NCBI GenBank assembly: GCA_920105805.1
Contig: CAKKTI010000301.1
Coordinates: forward strand, 1-27,212
From: Condylostoma magnum
Taxonomy: Eukaryota; Ciliophora; Heterotrichea; Heterotrichida; Condylostomatidae
DNA length: 27,212 nucleotides
Reading direction: 5' to 3'
The notes beneath the pieces are model-generated. The model was not told the origin of the DNA, searched no databases, and saw only the letters and a program-made list of their open reading frames with translations. Positions 1 to 12,244 of the stretch are shown here, piece after piece (positions within the stretch are counted from its first letter, which is position 1; every line of letters starts with the position of its first letter). Made by a program: the position numbers and the translations under genes.

Positions 1-1
1 T

Positions 2-3000
2 CACTTTTATTATGCAATCAATTAAAGTCAAAGTACAGAAATTATGAGAATAGTTGATGAAAATAATCAAATTCTAGTTAAATTAACAGTTACTAACTCA
101 AAGATTTTCGAATTAGAAATTGATGGGAACTTGACTAGTTTTGATCGTAAGATATATGGAAGTCAAATTGAATACTGAATTACTATTGTATTTGGATAGG
201 AGATTCAGATCTGGCTTGAGACCTTGCAAACTTAATCTCCATATTCTAAAATTTAACTTAATCGAACTATTTAGAGCTCTTATTCAATATCTTCAAGCTT
301 ACTAACAGTAGTCCTTAATCAATAATAAAAGCAAATCAATTGAATCTATTTTGGAATATCAACCGAGTATATGGAAATGGAAAACCATGATGAATACTTT
401 ACAGAAAATTAGTTTGCTTATTCAGTTAAATGAAGTTAACATAATAGTTCAATATATGTTCCGACATGAAATTTCTGTGGAGCCTGCCATCCTTATTGCT
501 AGTATTGCGGACCTATATAAGACAAATGCTAAATATGTTTCTATACAACTGATTAAGGTTAGCTAATAATTGGAAACTGTAGCATTGATATGAGTAAAAT
601 GAGCAGTGATTTTTGCTAATTTGACCGAACATTAACCTCTCAATTTAATTTTCCAACTAATTTTCAAGTTAATACTTCAGATGAATTTTAAGTTATTTTA
701 GGATCCAGTTAACTATAAGACGATGAAGACCCATTAGTTGCATAAGATATTGGCTTAAAATTTGACTAAAGCTCTATGATATAAGTTGTATCAAAAAACT
801 AAAGTTCATTTTAGTAAAACATTCAAACTTTTTCCATGATTTTAGAAATTCGTCCCCAGAAATAAGGAATTATAAGCTAAATATGCTAGCCTGGTCATTT
901 AAATTGCTATCTAACAATAAAATTTTAATAGATCGATGCTAAGATGTGTATAGCTTTAAATGTTGTTGAAGAAAGTTAAGAAATAAATTACTAAGTTGAA
1001 TTATCTAAAATTCATATAGAACATCTGGATGATTCTAGGTATTTCTTTTAATATATAATATTTACGAGATATTTTGATACAATCACCAATCAATATCAAA
1101 TTGAATTCTGAGTTAATAGACAATTTTGAACGTTCTAACTAGGTTAAAGTTAAATCTAAAATACAGACTGAAACTTTACTTTAGGAAATGGGTTTGAGGG
1201 ATACTTAAAATAGCTATAAGTATGAATTAGTAGAGCATAGTAACAATAACTATTATGATTTATAAAAACTGTATGTTCATTTGAATGTGAATACTGTCTT
1301 TATACCCCGAATACATGTTCAAGACCATGTGATATAGATGAACTATCCAATGATAACTACTCGTGCTTTTATTGTCCATCATTATGCGAAGAATGCGGTG
1401 ACTCATTCCCACAATGCTCAAAATGTGATAATTCAGCATTTCTTGATTAGGATGGAAGCTGTAAATGCCCTGCAGAAACCTATATGAATGGAAATGTGTG
1501 CTCTCCTTGTCCTTAAGATTGTAGAGTATGTGAAAGTATTGGTGGGATAGCAAGCTGTACTGAGTGTTAAGATGGCTTTATATTGGGTAATGGTATTTGT
1601 AATAGAGGTTGCTCAAGTTTTTAGGGATTTGGAGGGGATAGTCAAATAATTGACCAAAATGAACTAATTGAGTCATTATTAAGCTAATGTAATGAAGTAT
1701 GTGGGGATTCTTTTAATTTCGGTACTTAAGAATGCGATGATGGAAATTTAAATGATGGAGATGGATGCTCTTCTTAATGCACAATAGAGGAGAATGCAAC
1801 CTGTATAAATTAAAACTACTAGGATAATTGCTTCATACTGTTTTCACAATTACAGATATATTTTATGGGTAATAAATAGTAGAAGCTTATATTTGAAGTT
1901 AGATTTGATGTCAAAGTAAAGGTAGTTGATGAATTTGAGTAATTCTTTGAAGTCACTTGGTAAAATAACCAATTAACAGTTGATTAAATAGAAGTAATAC
2001 ATAATTCCCTAATGTTTATAATTGATTTTCCATTTAAATATACAGAAAAAACAGAGCTGTCATTATTAATACAAGATAAGAGCCTCTTTTACAATATCTA
2101 TAACTACAGCAATATACCCAGCAATATAGTAATGCAATTCGATCCTCTTTGCGAATTAAATGAAGGAGTTTGTGTATAATGTATTGAAACTTTTACACTC
2201 AGAAATAACTAATGCTAATGTGCCTAAGGTTATTATTATGATCTTCATAAAGAGGCCTGTATATCCTGTCCTGACAATTGTGAGATATGTGAAATGTAGG
2301 AGGAACTCATTTGCTTAAAGTGCTTTGAGCCATATTTCACTATAGAGCATATGTGTTATGCATGCTAATAGATCCAAGGTTATTCATTTGACTATATAAT
2401 TGAAGTGGGCTAAGCTAGTTTGATTTTACTTTAAGCAGCTGAGTAAAATTGTGAGGAAGTTTGTGGAGATGGATTAAATTTTGGCTATCACAGCTGTGAT
2501 GATGGAAATGAAGATAATCTCGATGGTTGTGATTAAGATTGTAATATTATAGAAGAATGAGAGTGTATTGGCAGCTTTTGCTCTAAAAATGAAAGAGCAC
2601 AAATGAATATTATATATTTAGAAGAGGAATCAGAAAGTAATAAAAGTGAATTTTTAATAAACTTCACTTAGAGTGTAACAATAGGTGAATTAGATGATTA
2701 TTTATAGGTTAGCATCAATTTCCCTACAGAATTTGAAGCTAATTATAAGGATATAACTGAATAATACTAAAATCAAGTGGCTTTACAAATCACAGTTGAA
2801 AGCTCTACTTCAAATAGTCCTATTGTAAGTTTTTAGCTAAAAGAAAACAATTAAGTTCTAAATAAATCAAATCAATCAACTGAATCATACTAAGCTTCAT
2901 TTTAAATACACTCATATGAATCAGAACTATCCAAAACTTTAGAGAGTGATGGAAATAAGGTAATCACTGCCATCTATGTAATCCTTATACTACAACAGAT

Positions 3001-4069
3001 ATTATACCAACTGAGTTCTAGTATTAGTCTGGGATGCTTATTTAGATCTCTTGAGTAAAAGTAAACTGTTAATATGTATTATTATCTAGAATTCGACAAA
3101 ACTTAAGAACTGAGATCTTTTTATGATTTATTAGGCTTTTCTAACTTCAATTTCTTCCCTAATTATTTTGATTACTTTATTGAAGATGAAAATGAATAGC
3201 ACTACCACTATGAAACTCTATCATAATCTCTAATGCATAATTCAGGACCTATTTTAAGCTTTCTATTAAGTATAGGTGTATTATCAATTATCTTTTACAA
3301 TTTTCATCGCCTTTTTAATAAAAACATACTAAGAAGGCTTTACAATTTAGCATACTTGTAAATACTGTAGCAATTGATTATAGAAGCATATTAATGACTA
3401 TCATTTTGTTTCTTCTTATAATTAGACCAATACATTAATAATCTAGAGAATATAATGTATCACTAATTTATCATCTGGATACTACTAATCGTATACTTAT
3501 CATTATCCAATACCTTATATTTCTACTTTATTGGATCTCAACAATTGATGGAATTAACAAAATCCAATAAATAATTATAATTCAAATCATATGTAGATTA
3601 AATAAGATTGAATATCTACATCAATAGAAATTACTTTATTATTTAGAACATTATAAGATTATTACTATCAATTGTAATAGTATTCCTTAAAGGGAATCCA
3701 TAACTTTAAACTGTTTTCATATTCCTTTTATCATTCACTGTAAATTATACTCAGTAACTGTTTTATCTGATTTTATTCAAGCCGTTTTCACAGGGAGTAA
3801 ACAAGTACTTTATTGTTTCATGGACATTAATACTAGCTTCTAATGTTTTTCAATGTATTTTAGCCACAGATATTAATAACAACAGTTTAATTATTAGCTT
3901 GAATAAAGGAATAATTGCTATAGTTTCCATTGGTATATTTATATCTCTCCTTGCAACTATCGCTAAATTGATATAAAAGCTAATTCAGACTTGCAGGAAT
4001 CGAAGAAGAGCTAGAGTACATATTGATTCTCGATCAACAACTACGAATCCATCATCTCTTATTAATTAG
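2..4069 (+). CDS. Cysteine-rich, laminin-G-like multi-pass membrane protein (5' end outside window)
   Basis: One uninterrupted frame runs from the window edge to a TAG-TAA doublet at 4067-4072, reading TAA/TAG as Gln and TGA as Trp (1355 residues here). In order: a laminin-G/ConA-like segment (about 2-470), a furin-like cysteine cluster (about 476-545, CGACHPYCQYC), a second LamG-like domain (about 560-1270, ending LGNGFEGYLKQLQVWI), another cysteine cluster (1274-1620), and two DUF4215-type cysteine repeats (about 1690-1800, CDDGNLNDGDGC; about 2450-2590, CDDGNEDNLDGC). The second repeat has TGA (2558-2560) at its usual Trp (EEWECIG). A membrane bundle of several helices follows (about 2970-3980), then an Arg-rich, Ser/Thr-rich tail. 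Ciliates have large families of this type, probably surface receptors or adhesion proteins; the ligand is unknown. The architecture is seen, the surface role inferred. It converges on the next gene. Confidence 0.8.
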
Positions 4070-4072
4070 TAA
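4059..4072. terminator. Interlocked stop doublets of two convergent genes
   Basis: The plus gene ends TAG-TAA at 4067-4072. The minus gene ends TAA-TAA at 4064-4059. Both endings sit in 14 bp, so neither gene has room for a 3' UTR that is not antisense to its neighbour. No hairpin or poly(A) signal is recognisable. The doublets are seen; their use as stops is inferred. Confidence 0.5.
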
Positions 4073-5342
4073 TTTGCTTATAATAACCATACTTTAAACT
4101 TTATTTGGCAAAGATTTAATTATATCTTACAGCCTGAAATTATACTTTCTTTGAATAAATTCATTCTGGATTACTATTTTTTCTGCTTTTAAGTTTGCTT
4201 TATCTTAAATCTTTAGGAATCCAAATTTATCTAGTATTATATTATTTCTTATCGTACTTTAGCCCCTTATATCAGCTCTAAAGTTTTAGTCTTTTATTGG
4301 TATATGTTTCCCTTAACCTATCTTGCTTATATAATTTATTGCAAAGCATCTTAATTTTGAATATCTATAATCCATTATGGGGAATAGCCTATATGTTCAT
4401 TCAATGCATTATTTCATTTATTAGCATACTCGTCTTTTTAATCATCTCTTTTATTATATCTTAATCGGTTTCACATAGTTAATCAACTCTGCCTGCTATT
4501 CAATTCTTAGGTATTTAATGGAATTTCTATACGGCTTCCCCGTTTATGCTTTATGCCCTTTTCTTATAAAAGCGCATCAAGTTTTCCTTGGGACTTTGTA
4601 CCATTATCACTTAGAACTGTCTTAACTCTTTTTCCTGACTTTGTAATAAATTTTGTTCATGTAAAAAAACTATGCTTTTAGAATGTTTACTTTCCAATAA
4701 AAATGTAGATTTTCAATAATTTCTCTACTTTTACCTGATTTTTAATGTATTTTACTTTAGCATTTCTCCTAAATCTTATTTTTTATGAAAATTAGAGTAT
4801 ACAAATTAGTTGTTATATAGGAAAATTTCATGCATATTTATAAAAATTTCCATTTAATCTTTACTAACGAGTTTTAATTTACTATTTGGGTGTTTTATAG
4901 CTTTTAAAAGTATTAATTTTGTATATGTTTATTACTTTCTTTTATTTCTTAAACATATCAATTTGTTCTCATATTATAATAATTCAAAATTCTCATAAAC
5001 CAGTGAAATAATTTAAATTCTCCATCATTATAAATATTTCAATAATTTGCTTACTTTTATTTCCTATATTATTTTACTGTCTATTTTGCAATAGTCTAAC
5101 AGCAATTTGGTTAATATTTAAGATAATGTAATAGCTTTATACTCTCGATTTTTATCTAAAGATAAAAAGTTTATGAACTAATTTCCTTATAGAGTGAATT
5201 TCCTAGCATCTACACTTGCTTTTAATGTTACATTTAGCTTAAAAACTATATATTAGATTCCCTTTATTATCGAATTAATTATTTATTATATTATTTCAGT
5301 GGAGGATGTAATTAAATAAATTATAAAGCTTCTATATTACAT
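4062..5342 (-). CDS. Unknown basic protein, 426 aa
   Basis: I do not recognise this protein. The minus frame from ATG at 5342-5340 to a TAA-TAA doublet at 4064-4059 gives 426 residues rich in Lys, Asn, Gln and Ile, with charged, soluble-looking stretches such as KRAQSINGEAVQKFHQIPKN and NWIAGRVDQLCETDQDIIKE. The three plus-strand frames over the same DNA look like endless membrane helices, as expected for the antisense of a Lys-rich protein, so the minus strand was preferred. In-frame TGA codons fall where Trp is tolerable (KYLQWW, EIMHW). The N-terminus (residues 1-45) is hydrophobic and Ile-rich and might be a targeting or anchor segment. The gene converges on the cysteine-rich gene with overlapping stops and lies 48 bp from the divergent TmcB-like start, which supports both ends. 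No function is assigned. Confidence 0.55.
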
Positions 5343-5390
5343 GCTTTGGATACTGTATTTATTAGACAGGTCTTTCAGTAGTCAATCGAA
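5343..5390. promoter_or_regulatory. 48-bp divergent intergenic region
   Basis: Only 48 bp separate the minus-strand ATG at 5342 from the plus-strand ATG at 5391. If both starts are right, this segment must hold both 5' leaders, and any core promoter elements must lie here or inside coding sequence. I see no motif I can name. Confidence 0.35.
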
Positions 5391-8300
5391 ATGATTGGCT
5401 TATTCATTATTCTCATCTAACTTTTGCATTTTTCCAAGGTAAAAGTTAGCATTGAAATCCTCAAAGCTCACAGATTATATACTATCTTACACTCTTATCC
5501 CTATCTAGCATTTTATTAAGCACCTGCTTATTTCCATTACTTTTATTAAATAATTATGTAAATGGACTAAGTACAGAATCTTGGCATACTACAGTAACTT
5601 AAAAGTCAAATAGCACTTTACTATCGTCTCCGTCGTAGTATCAAAAGTACAAGCTCCAAGTATTACACTATATTCTACTCTGTAATGGTTGTAATTCAGA
5701 TATTCTCTGTACTATTTCCTTTAAATGATCCAGGAGAGCTGAGATGAAACGCGCCTTTATTCGAATAACTAATGCTGGTGGTTAACTACATTGGAAAGCC
5801 TTATCTACTCTTATAGCACTACTAAATCGATATGTTAGAATTTTACTTCGTGATTTCTGGAATTTACCTAAATTTCCTTGTACTAAGAGTGGCCATTAAT
5901 TTTTACCAATTTTTGTCGAAAAAGGCTTAGTTTATGTTTAAATAAAGGCGTAAAAAGCACTTAAATATTATGATGATGATTGATTAGATAGCTTCTTACA
6001 GCTTTTTGCAAATTCTGTATATTCCTAGCATACATTTTTACAGCTCGCAGATTGCTTGCTGGTATTATCAAGACTGTGATACAGCTTTGAAGAGTGATGG
6101 TTATGTGGCATTAAGTTGCCTTTGTATACTTATCATTACAGCTTTTTCCCTATTGGATAAGTTCTGCCTTTGCACATTTTATAAGAGAGGATCTTATATA
6201 AGTTCTTCGTCCCCTGAAATCAGACTTAAGCTAGAATTATTGAAGTTTTTAATGATTATAAGTTTATAATCAATACGGTTTAACCAGCACGGCATTGTAA
6301 TGATAATAATCATGGGAGTCTTTTCAATGTTTTAAGTCCTAATACCTCTTAAGTATATGTTTTACTATCAAAAGCAGCTAAACTTGCTTGAAGTTTTCTT
6401 AGGTGTTATTTTTACAATGTACACGGCTGCCTTAATGCTCAGAGTTTTGTTTGCAATCAATGAAATCGCAGCCACTATGGTCTTTGTGCTGACTAGTACT
6501 TTAGTTTTTGTAGTAGTAAAGCAGAAGTATGGAAGTGATTAGCTTTTAAAGCTTTTAGGGACCCCAAAAATATACATAAAACTTTTCGAAATGAGCTCGA
6601 ATCCCAACTTAGACATGTATTTTGATTTTTAAAATGATTAAATGTAGAAACTTGAAAATGAATTAGAGAGTTAATCAGGAAATTAACTTGGGAATAAGTT
6701 CAATTTCTGAAAGTTGTATTACTAGTATGGTTAAAAAAACATGAACACAACTAAGTATCTAGTTTCTTATCTGTTCAATCACACTTCAACTTTTTATGAC
6801 AACGTCGAAATAGGCTATGCTTTTTATTTAATAAAGGGCTTTTTAAGAAAAAATCCATAGGAGTTAGAAGTGCTAGACTTTATACGCTCAGCATCCTTTA
6901 TAAAGCAGTTTGCAAAATTCGAGAAGATGCTATCCCTGACTCATTTCGAACTGTTCTCAGAATTATCGCTGCATCACAAGCAGACCAAACGAATCTCTTT
7001 GCTATAAAATAAACTTTAAAGCGCGTTTTAGGACTTCAGGTATTTTAAAAGGTAAGTCCAGTCAAGCATTAGGAAAAACATTTACTGTTTATTATGCATT
7101 ACCAGGATTTATGGGGCCTTGGGATTGGTTTAAAAGCAGAATAAGTACTTAGTTCTATGTAACAATTTACGTCTATAGTACTCATAGTCACAGAGTAGAG
7201 AAATAAAGCTTAGCTTTTTTAATCCTAGCTCTTTTGTAGTTATTTTATCAGCTGAAAGGAAGAACTAGGGGTAAATTTTGCAAAGTATGAATGAAGAGGC
7301 TTATGGGTATAGCAAGTAGGATCTGATAGGAAATTCATTTAAGGTCATAGTGCCTAGCGCTATATCTGATAAGCAATCATTCTTTTACTAAAACAATAAA
7401 ATTGCGTAATTACCTGAAAAGTTTTACTCTAAGATTCATACTATAGTAATAAAGGATAGCTCAGATAACCCAATTATGATGGAGTGCAAAATCAAGTTGG
7501 TCAATGAACGTAGAACTGGAAATTTGCTGATAATGGTGACAATGCAGTAGAAGTAAAATGCTAATTTTGCTATTTTAGATGAGAATTTCGGAATAATTTA
7601 AGATATGACTTAAAAACTCAAGCAATATTTAGATATTGACTCTTATTAAGTTAATTATCGAGATTACTTTTGCTTACCTAATAATTACGAGTTTCAGGAC
7701 TAAAAGATAATCTGATATAAGCAATCTGGTAGTGATACGTCCTAGTACTCTTATATATACACTAAATACTTTAAAATATTCTCAAAGTACTAGCATCAAT
7801 TCCTTATACTAGACTCTAATAAACTGGTTAATCAGCTTAGTTTTGAGGAATTTAAATAATAAGATAATCCAGTAAGAAATGAGACTTAGCAAACCTTTAC
7901 AAATCTTAACTCAGATGATATTGCAACTACAAATTGTAATAATTACGTTGAGGTAAGTAAGTGTGGGATTACTTCCAGTATGTCCCGGTCAACTCCTAAT
8001 TTTATGTCTTATCATTTAAGAACTAATATGTAATTCATACATAAATTAATAACCAGTTCATTTCGTAGTATCTACATTTCTACCTTTCTAATCCTCATAG
8101 TATGCATTATATGTAATTTTATACTCAAAGGACAAAACGATTATTTAAATGATATTATGACTATTATCAACGACTATGGAAACCTAAGATCTGAGGCATC
8201 CTTGGGAGCATATTGTAGCAAATAACTCTTCTTGATAAATTATGGATTAGAAATGCAGCCCTAAAATTCGTTAAGAGACTGTTTAAGGCAGGTGAATAGC

Positions 8301-9647
8301 AGCTTTAGGGAGTTTGGAGGGGAATTACGCGAGATTATTGATAACTAAAACAATGATTTTATTCAAAATAAGCTGAGAGAGCCTATTTTCTCGTGGTATG
8401 AATTTGAAATCGACAATTTCACCAAATATAAAGTAAATTTACACTAGATAATGGACTAAGTGCAAAAGAATACTGAGAATCTAAGCCATATACCAATTGA
8501 AGAAGTGACCACTAAAAGTCCGAGCTTTATGAATGTATACAAAAACGCACCTGTTAATGTGCTCCAATACTTGAATATAACACTTACTGAATTCGTAGAC
8601 GATGCTTCTGAAAACCTGAGTTCTCAACTACAAGTTCTTCAATACATTGGTATTACCATTATTATTTTTATAAGTGTAATCTAAAGCCTCTTACTAGTAC
8701 TTTTACTTCTGATTTTAGACAGGAAAAGAAAACATTTCTGGAGGTTTATAACGAACTGGCCTGTAAACATAGCAATGTCTATCAAAAAGACCTCTAAAGA
8801 CCACCTAGTAGATGAATTAGAATACGACATAAATTAGATTTAATTCAAAGGGACTAATGAGACTAAATACACAAGATAAACTTCATATTACGTTCTACTT
8901 ATTAGTTTGACTTTATTTTACATAGCAGTAGGAATTTCCTCTGCACTTAATCTAAACGCCGAAGCTTTAAGTATTTAGTAAATATTGACATACCAGCCTA
9001 GTTACTTAAACTGGTCAGAGTATCGGAAGTCTTTGGTAAGCTTGATAAACTTCTGGACAGTGGAGACGTACTTGGATAAAATTGATCTGGGGAGGTAGGA
9101 CATTATTCTAGATTTCATGGAGGTTACTAAATCTCAATAAATGCTGTATGCAATATCAGACGACTTGCTGTACTATTAAAGATCGTTGAAAAATGAGAAC
9201 TCCGCGCTAAATTTGCAAAATATCGAAATGTCAACAAAGCAATTTCAAATTTTATACGAGAAGTGCTCTGATTACGAATAAACCAGTAAAGGCTTAAGTC
9301 CAGCTCTGTTTGATTTCATTTACGATGCGAATAATCTTGCACAGGAACAACCTACAATCAAATAACTGTAAAACTTATATGTTTTCACTACTAACTTGCA
9401 AATCTGCTTAAATGAGTCTCAAAACGAATATCAGAAAAATGCAGAGCTTTTATTAACTGATATAATAAATTCGAATTACTATGGAATTGCATATATAATA
9501 GGCGGTTCATTACTGTTTATGGTAACTGTCCTAAGAAGCCTAATGAAAAGATTCGAGCAATATACTATAAACGAGATAAAAATGCTAGAGTTTGTTACAT
9601 CTGAGATAATATACAAGAACAAAACAGTGTTCAACAAATATGAGTAA
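5391..9647 (+). CDS. TmcB-like multi-pass membrane sensor with PAS domain
   Basis: One plus frame gives 1418 residues to a TAA-TAA doublet at 9645-9650. The N-terminal 400 or so residues hold several hydrophobic helices, with a segment (about 5970-6190) like the conserved lipid-facing region of ciliate TmcB ('tiny macrocysts') proteins. At about residues 620-710 is a PAS-like domain with the typical run AYGYSKQDLIGNSFKVIVPS. The C-terminal half carries single helices near 8050-8130, 8640-8720, 8885-8950 and 9480-9530, separated by coiled, polar segments. TmcB proteins are abundant in ciliates and are thought to be sensory or osmoregulatory; no ligand is known. TGA reads as Trp in RWNAP, FWKLY and IIWYK. 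The start is the ATG just after the divergent gene; the usual family N-terminus is somewhat longer, so an upstream exon is possible. The next gene converges on it, 140 bp away. Confidence 0.75.
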
Positions 9648-9787
9648 TAAAATTTTACCTAAACTTAGTTAATACTGCTAAAACTTCCTCAATTCTCATT
9701 TTTAGCTACTTTATTATGCAGTCTTATTCCTCTTTCTAATATATCGAGGCATTATTTAGGCTAGATACTAGGTAAATTGGCAATTTA

Positions 9788-10712
9788 TTACTTTGTAAGT
9801 CCATTTGAGTCTTTGAATTGACCAAAAGATTCTAGTAATCCATAAATTCTGTAGTAAGGGTTTTCTTCGTAGTTATTTGCCGATTTTAATTTACATGTAT
9901 GGTCTACTACTGCTTCTTATTCGCTTTCTCAGTCAATTGAATTCAGGTTGTAGGAGGATCTATCGGTGAAAGTGACTGTATGGTCTTAAGGATCTATGTA
10001 ATTAGGCTGTATTTTAATATGTTTATGTAAAAGATGTAATAGCTTTGTGTTTTTAGATTGAGTAATTGTATTTAGGAGTGCTATGATGTATTTGTAGAAA
10101 CTTATATTTGACTGAATTAAAGCCATTTTAAATCTAATAGAAGAGCCATAACAAGTGAGACCGCTTTCTATATAGTATTATACTACACCGTAATTTTGAT
10201 TATTCCTCCACAAATCGTTGTAGAAGGCTATTTGCTTAGTATTGGCTTCTTGTATATCTCCAAAAATAACCCATGATATTGTTTCTATTCAGGAACTGAA
10301 ACGGAGCTAGATAGTTAAATTCCCATCTACAAACACTTCTTGAAAGCCAATTGCTTAGTCTCAGTTTAACTATCGAGGATGGTTTATTAAAAATCATCTT
10401 TGTCTGCTTCTTTGCACATAACAGCAAATTACATGAACTCCCAAGCCTCCGACTAGATGTAGCTCTATATCATACTGCTTATCGTTGATATAATATTCGG
10501 GCGTGAATGCGGCAATATACTAGCTTCTTATAATTGCAGAGTTCTAAAATTAACAGATAGATCAAAGCCACCATCAGAGGATATGGCAAATTGTCCGTTT
10601 ACAATGCTATGGAGAGTATTGCTTCACTGTTTAACAAGTGCCTGTTCAGTCGTCTCCACTTTAATTATAGTTGTAATTTATTTAAGATAAATAAAGAGCA
10701 AAACATGTTCAT
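9788..10712 (-). CDS. Alpha-carbonic-anhydrase-like protein, probably inactive or frameshifted
   Basis: The minus frame ending at a TAA-TAA doublet (9790-9785) holds three alpha-carbonic anhydrase blocks: an N-terminal NYNYNQSGDDWTGTC then QYSP (family: YxYxxxxGxxDWxxxC, QSPI; about 10680-10615), PEYYINDKQYDIELHLV (family: SEHxINGKxYxLELHLV; about 10507-10455), and GNLT followed by ETISWVIF and NTKQIAFY (family: GSLTxPPC, VxWxVF). The family hydrates CO2 with three Zn-binding His. Here the ELH His is kept, but the HxH block is not seen in this frame. A neighbouring frame carries NTLHSIVNGQF through ILPHSRP, matching the segment between QSPI and SEH, so two offsetting frame changes about 130 bp apart, or tiny introns, are implied. 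About 130 residues follow the catalytic-like core. The start is provisional: ATG at 10712 opens a signal-like MNMFCSLFIL in another frame. Confidence 0.5.
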
Positions 10713-10739
10713 TGCTATATCTGTATTCTCGAATTATTA

Positions 10740-11540
10740 GTTGCAATATAACATAGAGTCAGCCCCCAAAAATACCGTAGGCAAGAATATTCTAGTTGTC
10801 CTATACAGAAATGTTATTATATAATATCAAATTGCTCTAGTACTTCACGTATCTTTTATTAATGTACTATACATAATTATTTGTATCTGTTCATGACTTA
10901 GTTATACATATTCATAATAGTCAAAGCGGAATATAAGGATGAGATTGATTAGGTAGAAGATTTTACTTAGTTGTAGAAAATAATTAGAATAAATGCAAGG
11001 TGATTTGAATTTTGTTTTAGATGTGGGCATCTTGAGTGAATTCATATTATAAACCACAGTACGAACTGAGATAAGACAGCTAGTATTTAACCTATTATTT
11101 AATATTTATTTTGGTAAATGATGTAAATTTACTGCTTAGATTATAAGGTATGAGAAGCAGGTTATATAATCAATTCTAAATAAGAGGTGAAATTAGTTCT
11201 ACATAGTAAAATGTTAAAAAGGGGTCAATACTTCTGCAGTATATTAGTTATAATTGATCTATAAGATTTACTCATATGTTAATATATATTATAATTTAGT
11301 AAAGTATATGCATATTTTTTGGTGAATGATAAAATAAGAACTAAATAAATCCTATTAAACATCACTTATAATCCATAAAGATATAACTTATACAGAACTA
11401 TTACATTTTAATAGAACTAACATGTAAATCTAATAAAAACTTATTAAATAAAATAATAAACAAGTAGATCAATCTGAATGTTAGTGTTTATTCATTATAT
11501 ATGGATAATCTTCTATTATTAAATCCTCTACTCAATTACT
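10740..11540. other. AT-rich stretch with no assignable gene
   Basis: About 800 bp upstream of the carbonic-anhydrase-like gene. All frames are open under this code, so openness says nothing. Short runs look codon-like on plus (about 10930-11000, KDEIDQVEDFTQLQKII; and, in the next frame, about 10996-11070, GDLNFVLDVGILSEFIL). They could be further decayed LINE sequence or a small gene with frame changes. No stop doublet, conserved motif or RNA gene was recognised. I leave it unassigned. Confidence 0.3.
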
Positions 11541-12240
11541 ACATTTCATATTGATAATAGTTAAATTATCCCTATATTCGAGATAGGAGAAAGATAAAAC
11601 CCAGAAAATTGCTTATTAACTCTATGATAAAAATGTATTAAATGTATAGTCTTTGTGGAAGAGCAAGTAAATTAATAGCCATAGTCCGCTTAATTTGGCT
11701 TCAGGAAAAACATAATCCATATCAACTAAATATCAAAAATTAAATAAAAGTAACAAATTAATGGTGCTTATTTATTATTCTTTGATTACTCAAAGGCATA
11801 TGATAATATGGATCGGGAAATTCTATTAAAGGCATTATAAGAAATAACTCTTAAATGGGGTTAACATGGAGACAATAGAAATTGAAGGTATTGGATCTAA
11901 TATGCCATGAATCAAAATTGTGAAAGGAATAAGATAAGGATCTCCGTTATCGCATCTTTTAGTTAATATTTTTATAGATAATCTAGCACAAAAAAGAAAA
12001 TAAGTATATAAAGGTTGTTGTATATGATTTAATAACTATTTATAAAAACCAATAAGATGCTAGGCAACTCGATAACTTAATCATATAATTAACATAGAAT
12101 AGCAAGATGTTTTTAAATCATAGACCTGAAAAATAAACTTTACTACCTTTAGCTACAAGAAATTAATTGAATATAATATAGATTTCATGTATTTATTCAC
12201 CATTACTTAAAATTTATTTTAATATAATAATCAGCTGCAA
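11540..12240 (+). mobile_element. Decayed non-LTR retrotransposon (LINE) reverse-transcriptase fragment
   Basis: The plus strand encodes reverse-transcriptase blocks in the order of a LINE ORF2: SAQFGFRKN (11682-11708), then FFDYSKAYDNMDREILL (11778-11828, the first catalytic Asp block), then in the next frame GIRQGSPLSHLLVNIFIDNL (11926-11985). The invariant Gln of the QGSPLS block is a TAA codon (11935-11937), so the element is written in the host code and was native to this or a related ciliate. A short stretch near 11575-11620 (RDRRKIKPRKLL) resembles the usual region just before the fingers domain. At least one 1-nt frame change separates the Asp block from the QGSPLS block, and the second catalytic block (ADD-type) is not recognisable. 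Endonuclease, 5' end and 3' tail are missing or unreadable. It lies downstream of the WD40 gene, in opposite orientation. Confidence 0.75.
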
Positions 12241-12244
12241 TTGT

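Noticed and set aside
2-4360. A pseudogene with many frameshifts and TGA stops.
   Set aside because: Reading TGA as Trp gives a single clean frame with intact cysteine spacing (CHPYCQYC, DUF4215), so no frame change is needed.
4073-5340. Continuation of the cysteine-rich protein, or a separate plus-strand membrane protein.
   Set aside because: All three plus frames look equally membrane-like; the minus frame has charged, protein-like sequence, an ATG beside a divergent gene and a stop doublet.
10236-10427. A 63-residue minus-strand frame starting at an ATG.
   Set aside because: It is out of frame with the carbonic anhydrase blocks on the same strand and has no features of its own.
9716-11348. 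A plus-strand multi-pass membrane protein with a 19-nt intron.
   Set aside because: The minus strand over 9788-10700 carries carbonic anhydrase blocks and a stop doublet. The plus frame is the hydrophobic shadow that an antisense strand gives when no codon is a stop.
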